Origin: Monosporascus cannonballus
Taxonomy: Eukaryota > Ascomycota > Sordariomycetes > Xylariales
Reading direction: 5' to 3'
Assembly: GCA_004154925.1 (NCBI GenBank)
Contig: QJNS01000032.1
Coordinates: 62,001 to 126,000 of the forward strand
DNA length: 64,000 bases
In this document: positions 60,444-64,000 of the stretch, in pieces
Numbering within the stretch: position 1 is the first letter of the stretch
Layout: each line of letters starts with the position of its first letter
Position numbers and translations under genes: made by a program
The notes under the pieces: generated by a model
Told to the model about the DNA's origin: nothing
What the model saw: only the letters and a program-made list of their open reading frames with translations
The model's database searches: none

Positions 60444-61783
60444 GGCTGTCGCTTCTGATGACAATAGGGAGACAAAGGAGCTCAATTAGCAGATCTACCC
60501 GTGGTACTATATATTGGATCCTAGCAGAGACAAAATGCAGATAATGGGGTTATCGGGCATACGACGTCGAAGAACGAACATTAACCACCAGGAAGGAAGT
60601 CAGGCAGCAGAATCGTGATATACGTTTGTATAGTAAGGGAAAGAAAGGGACGGAACAGGCGTTACAAAGTCAAAGTCAGGTGCGTGCGCCAGCTGAGTTT
60701 AGAACCTCAACTCAACGTCACAAGGCGCACGTCCCCAAATTCCCGTGCAGACGGTAAATGTTTTGCGCTATCACCGCCTGGGTTTAACGCTGGCCTACTC
60801 GTCAAGGGTCTGTAGCCCCGCTTTTAGCCTACCTTGGTACATGGTAGAACTTCATAGGTTACTCGGACCCGCGGGTAGGTACGGACTGCAGTAGGGCACA
60901 TAAGCCGCAAATTTCTGGGGACACCTGCATCCCTTTTTCATCGGTGAACCATAGCCTGCCAATCCCCGCCCAGATACTTCTCCTTATTTCCTCTATTCTC
61001 GATGACGAGCGACACACGGTAGCATGCATCCAAGACATTGTGTCGGTTTACTAAGGCAGGTATGTCGATTTCCACTTGATAATCTCCAAGTTTCAAAGCT
61101 TACGCCATACAGGGTCCCCACCTTTGATCTTGTAGGTGCTCTCAAGAATGTCGCGTGGTTGAGCATTCACCTGAATTATCTAGGACCAGTAATCTTTTAT
61201 TACCTCTAGATACAAGTGCGTATTATCGACTCTTTCTTTAAGGGATCAAGACTTGTGAAAGGCAACAGATGGGATAACGTTAGGGGTTTGCCCGCCGCCA
61301 ATTCCAGCCGTCAGAGGGGCCACAGTTCTACAGGCAACAAAGGATTGTCCCAAATAACATGATGGCAATTCTGTTCGCCCCTGGAAGATATGGTTATTTA
61401 GAGCGCAGTTGAGTGGGGCCACAACGCAGCTGCGAACAACCCCATTAGCTCTATGAAGCCATAACGGGATTATCGGTATCTGCGCAACAGACAATCTACA
61501 CAGTACTCAGCTGTGCCAAGATGCCGTTGTCAACAATACGTCACACCCAATACCTGCCTCGTGAATGGTGTAAACCATTGCAAGATAGGATGGATGGCAT
61601 ACTAACTAAAACTATATGCGAGATCATACAAGCTTTCCTTTGAAGTTCATGATCGTTTGCACAACACCTAGCAAATCTCTACGAAGATGGGAGATCGCTA
61701 TGGGACACACTGAATCTGCCTTCCAGGTAGGTTTCCCTGCTCATTCCCCTTCGGCTTCAATCGAGAGGTGTATGAACGGGTTT
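60444..61783. other. Intergenic region, 1.3 kb
   Basis: It lies upstream of the SNARE gene and downstream of the acetyltransferase gene. Only short overlapping open frames occur; no RNA gene or repeat is seen. Confidence 0.6.
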
Positions 61784-62548
61784 CTATTCCCTTCCAGATT
61801 TGAGGTCTTCCCGAATCTTCTCCAGGGATCTGACCTGTCTGCCCTCGACAAAGTTACTGGCGTCGAGCCATGTATCAAACATGCGGCGTAAACCAACCCC
61901 CTGAGTTCCCGATCCATCAGCCGATTGTCCAGTCCAATCACCGTCCGTGACCGAATACCAAGTGGTATCTCTATTTCTTCCCCGGAAGATTTTGAACTGC
62001 CGAAACAAGCCTTCGTAAGTGAAGCCGAGGCGCTCGGCCGCGCGCCTGCTCTTCGCGTGCAGGGAGTCGCACCTCCACTCGAGCCGGCGGTTCCCGAGGT
62101 CCTCCACGCAGTACCGCATGGCGAGGTACAGTGCCTCCGTGGCGGCGGTCGTTCGCTGCAGGGCCGCGGAGAACGTGACGTCCCCGACCTCGATGCTGCG
62201 GTTTGCCAGGTCGATCCTCCCGAGCGACAGGTATCCGACGGGCGTGCCGGCCCGCGCGTCGCTGGGCAGGTTTTCGTTCGTGATTACGGTATAGTAGATG
62301 GGATTCTCCGAGGGGATTATGTCTCTCACGTACTTCCCGAACTCGACCTCCGACTCGAAGGGCCCGACCCACATGTAAGCCCAGACCGATGCGGTAGCGG
62401 TGGCATTGCACAATTGCTGGTATAGGGCGGGGATATGAGTTTCGTCGAGAGGGACGAGCTTTGCGCACCGGCCTTCGATCGCCCTCCTCTCGGGTCTCTG
62501 TGCCGGGTGAGAGGCAACCGGAACACCTAGTGGTGCCCCTTCAAACAT
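61784..62548 (-). CDS. GNAT-family N-acetyltransferase (RimJ/RimL type)
   Basis: A 254-residue, intron-free protein. The N-terminal part (residues about 28-60) reads CAKLVPLDETHIPALYQQL, the usual first strand and helix of Acetyltransf_3 domains. GTPVGYLSLGRID (101-113) is the central strand, IEVGDVTFS (119-127) the strand before the acetyl-CoA loop, LQRTTAATEAL (130-140) the loop and helix that bind the pyrophosphate, and RRLEWRCDSLHAKSRRAAERLGFTYEGLFRQF (154-185) the last core elements with the N-S-R/A-A-ERLGF motif. The family transfers acetyl groups from acetyl-CoA to amines, often protein N-termini; the substrate here cannot be told. The C-terminal tail of about 45 residues is charged. 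The ATG at 62548 is followed by an open frame to TAG at 61784-61786. Confidence 0.88.
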   Translation of the reverse strand: MFEGAPLGVPVASHPAQRPERRAIEGRCAKLVPLDETHIPALYQQLCNATATASVWAYMWVGPFESEVEFGKYVRDIIPSENPIYYTVITNENLPSDARAGTPVGYLSLGRIDLANRSIEVGDVTFSAALQRTTAATEALYLAMRYCVEDLGNRRLEWRCDSLHAKSRRAAERLGFTYEGLFRQFKIFRGRNRDTTWYSVTDGDWTGQSADGSGTQGVGLRRMFDTWLDASNFVEGRQVRSLEKIREDLKSGRE

Positions 62549-64000
62549 GGTGGCGGTGGGAGGACGGGATTGAGTCTGAAGAGAATGGATCGGGGGTCAG
62601 TTAGCTTTAGATTCATACCGGTTAATATACGGCTAACTCCTATAGTAATGTCCATTCATTAATGTTGAGAAATGTTTCATGAGTCTGACTGTGCCGCATG
62701 AGTCAGCTTGCGAGTTCGGTCGAACCGAGCGGCGGCTCGTAAACCTATTGGGACATGAACTCCATCGCCTCCATAATCCCTGCAATTCCCCGGAGGGAAG
62801 TTAGCGATAACTTCGGGGATTCGGAGACTAATACGATGTCGTGGAATAGGGATATCTATGTTAGTCATCAAGCTCCCAGCACCCCGGAAGAACCTTATTC
62901 CGGCGCGCCCACAGTATACAGAGAGCTTCCTAGCCACCGCTCCCTGGAGCTCAATTCTAGGAAGACAATTATCACTTCCCACACTTTATGTTACCTTATC
63001 CTCTGATCAGCTTAACTGTCACATACGAAATGGCGAGACAGCAAGTCCAACTAAGGTAGGAAGCAGCCGATAATAAGTACGCAAGCTATAATTGCCACAC
63101 TGAATTTGAAGGCCTGGCATTCGAGGAACGTGCAGTAGTATGACTACAGTTTACTTCACCACGCAAGATATACAGCTTAGATATATAGATACGGAGATTG
63201 GTTACTTAGGTAAGCAAACCCGGGGATGGGAGGAGAACAGGGGATCGTCTAAGAAAGGACTCACTGTGGTAACTATACGTTTCAGCTGATTCTCTTTCCC
63301 TTCATTTCACTTCACATATTTGGAAGAACCTTCCCTCGCTTTTCCCAGCCTCCTTTTCTGCACCCATTTTACCCACGCTATGCGTCTCCTGTCAACCAGA
63401 GATCTGCGCCTGAATGACTCCACAGGCCGTGATCCTCCAAAGTATGCAATACTGTCGCACACCTGGTCGGTAGAATAGGAGCGATTGGATGACATCGAAG
63501 ACGGCATCCCTGCGCTGAATGAGAAAAAGAAAGGCCTTGCAAAAGTCAGGGTTAGCTACAAGAAGGAATGGGCAAGTAACTATGACTGAATTTGTAACGA
63601 CACATGTTGCATATATAAGAAAAGCAGCGCCGAGCTTCCTAGGCGACCAGCACGACGTCTTAGAGGTATGGGGGCAGCCGACGTACTCAGAAAAGTTTAG
63701 ATTGAATCGATGAGATCGGGACGAGTATTCTATAACTGCAGTTTATCACACAGCACGCCAGGTCGCGAACCAAGAGGCTATCTATCTCATCGACAAAAAA
63801 CATAGAGAATGACTTTGGGGAGCTGAGGAAGCTTGTGGCTAATAACGTACTTCAGGAGTTACAGCTCATGTTGGATCAAGTAGGTATCGACGTCAGTCTC
63901 ACAACTAGTTAGGTGTGAGGTTTTCGCATACGAAATCGATCTTGGTCGCAGATTATCCATTAGCCTCAAGCCCTTTCCAACCGGGCCGTCCGGTTCTTCC
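62549..64000. other. Intergenic region at right end
   Basis: It is the upstream region of the acetyltransferase gene and beyond. Apart from a short open frame at 63307-63507 no gene is supported. Confidence 0.5.
63307..63507 (-). CDS. Possible small gene or last exon, unrecognised
   Basis: A 66-codon frame from an ATG at 63507 to TGA. The product is basic (RRRSLVDRRRIAWVKWVQKRRLGK split over residues about 33-56) without signal peptide or membrane segment. It could be a chance frame, a small gene, or the last exon of a minus-strand gene that starts further right. No neighbour supports it. Confidence 0.2.
   Translation of the reverse strand: MPSSMSSNRSYSTDQVCDSIAYFGGSRPVESFRRRSLVDRRRIAWVKWVQKRRLGKAREGSSKYVK

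Noticed and set aside
61971..62468. 165-codon minus-strand frame and 166-codon plus-strand frame over the acetyltransferase
   Set aside because: They are other frames of the GNAT gene, whose motifs are clear in its own frame.

Overview
The window looks like a piece of a filamentous ascomycete (Pezizomycotina) genome made of two compartments. Positions 1 to about 55,080 are very AT-rich and consist almost entirely of decayed long terminal repeat (LTR) retrotransposons of the Ty3/gypsy chromovirus type. From about 55,100 to 64,000 the base composition is balanced and there are intact single-copy genes. In the AT-rich part CpG is still common while CpA and TpG are scarce, and coding frames are broken mostly by TAA/TAG where CAA/CAG/TGG would be expected. 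That is the signature of repeat-induced point mutation (RIP). The species cannot be named from this sequence.

The retrotransposon block can be resolved by its LTR pairs and 5-bp target-site duplications (TSDs). Element C is the oldest host. Its left LTR (10666-11024) was entered by element A (1-2045 plus 8693-10665, running off the left edge), and A was entered by element B (2046-8687, TSD AATGG). C was also entered in its pol by element D (14626-21948, TSD AATGC) and in its gag by element F (24222-31110, TSD TTAAG); it ends with its right LTR at 31377-31749. To the right lie G (31801-38494, TSD TTTAA), E (39049-44371, TSD AATAA, opposite orientation, internally deleted), a solo LTR H (45337-45654, TSD ATTTA) and I (47555-54269, TSD ACCCG). 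A, B, C, G, I and H are one LTR family; D and E share a second; F is a third. Elements A, B, C, D, F, G and I have their gag-pol on the minus strand, E on the plus strand. Integrases end in a chromodomain.

The most interesting observation is an extra reading frame on the strand opposite to gag-pol, between the integrase/chromodomain end and the 3' LTR. It is visible in B, C, D, E, G and I (two LTR families), and F has about 1.5 kb of unexplained sequence at the same place. Its N-terminal part has the spacing of a Zn2Cys6 zinc cluster, with many of the cysteines turned into tyrosine as RIP would do, followed by a charged, coiled-coil-like segment.

The gene-bearing part holds three minus-strand genes: an unrecognised basic protein with one intron (55241-56126), a VAM7-type PX-domain Qc-SNARE for vacuole fusion (59349-60443), and a GNAT N-acetyltransferase of the RimJ/RimL type (61784-62548). 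A possible small gene lies at 63307-63507. The rest is intergenic sequence with a degenerate 27-bp repeat near 58.4 kb. Nothing suggests that these genes work together.
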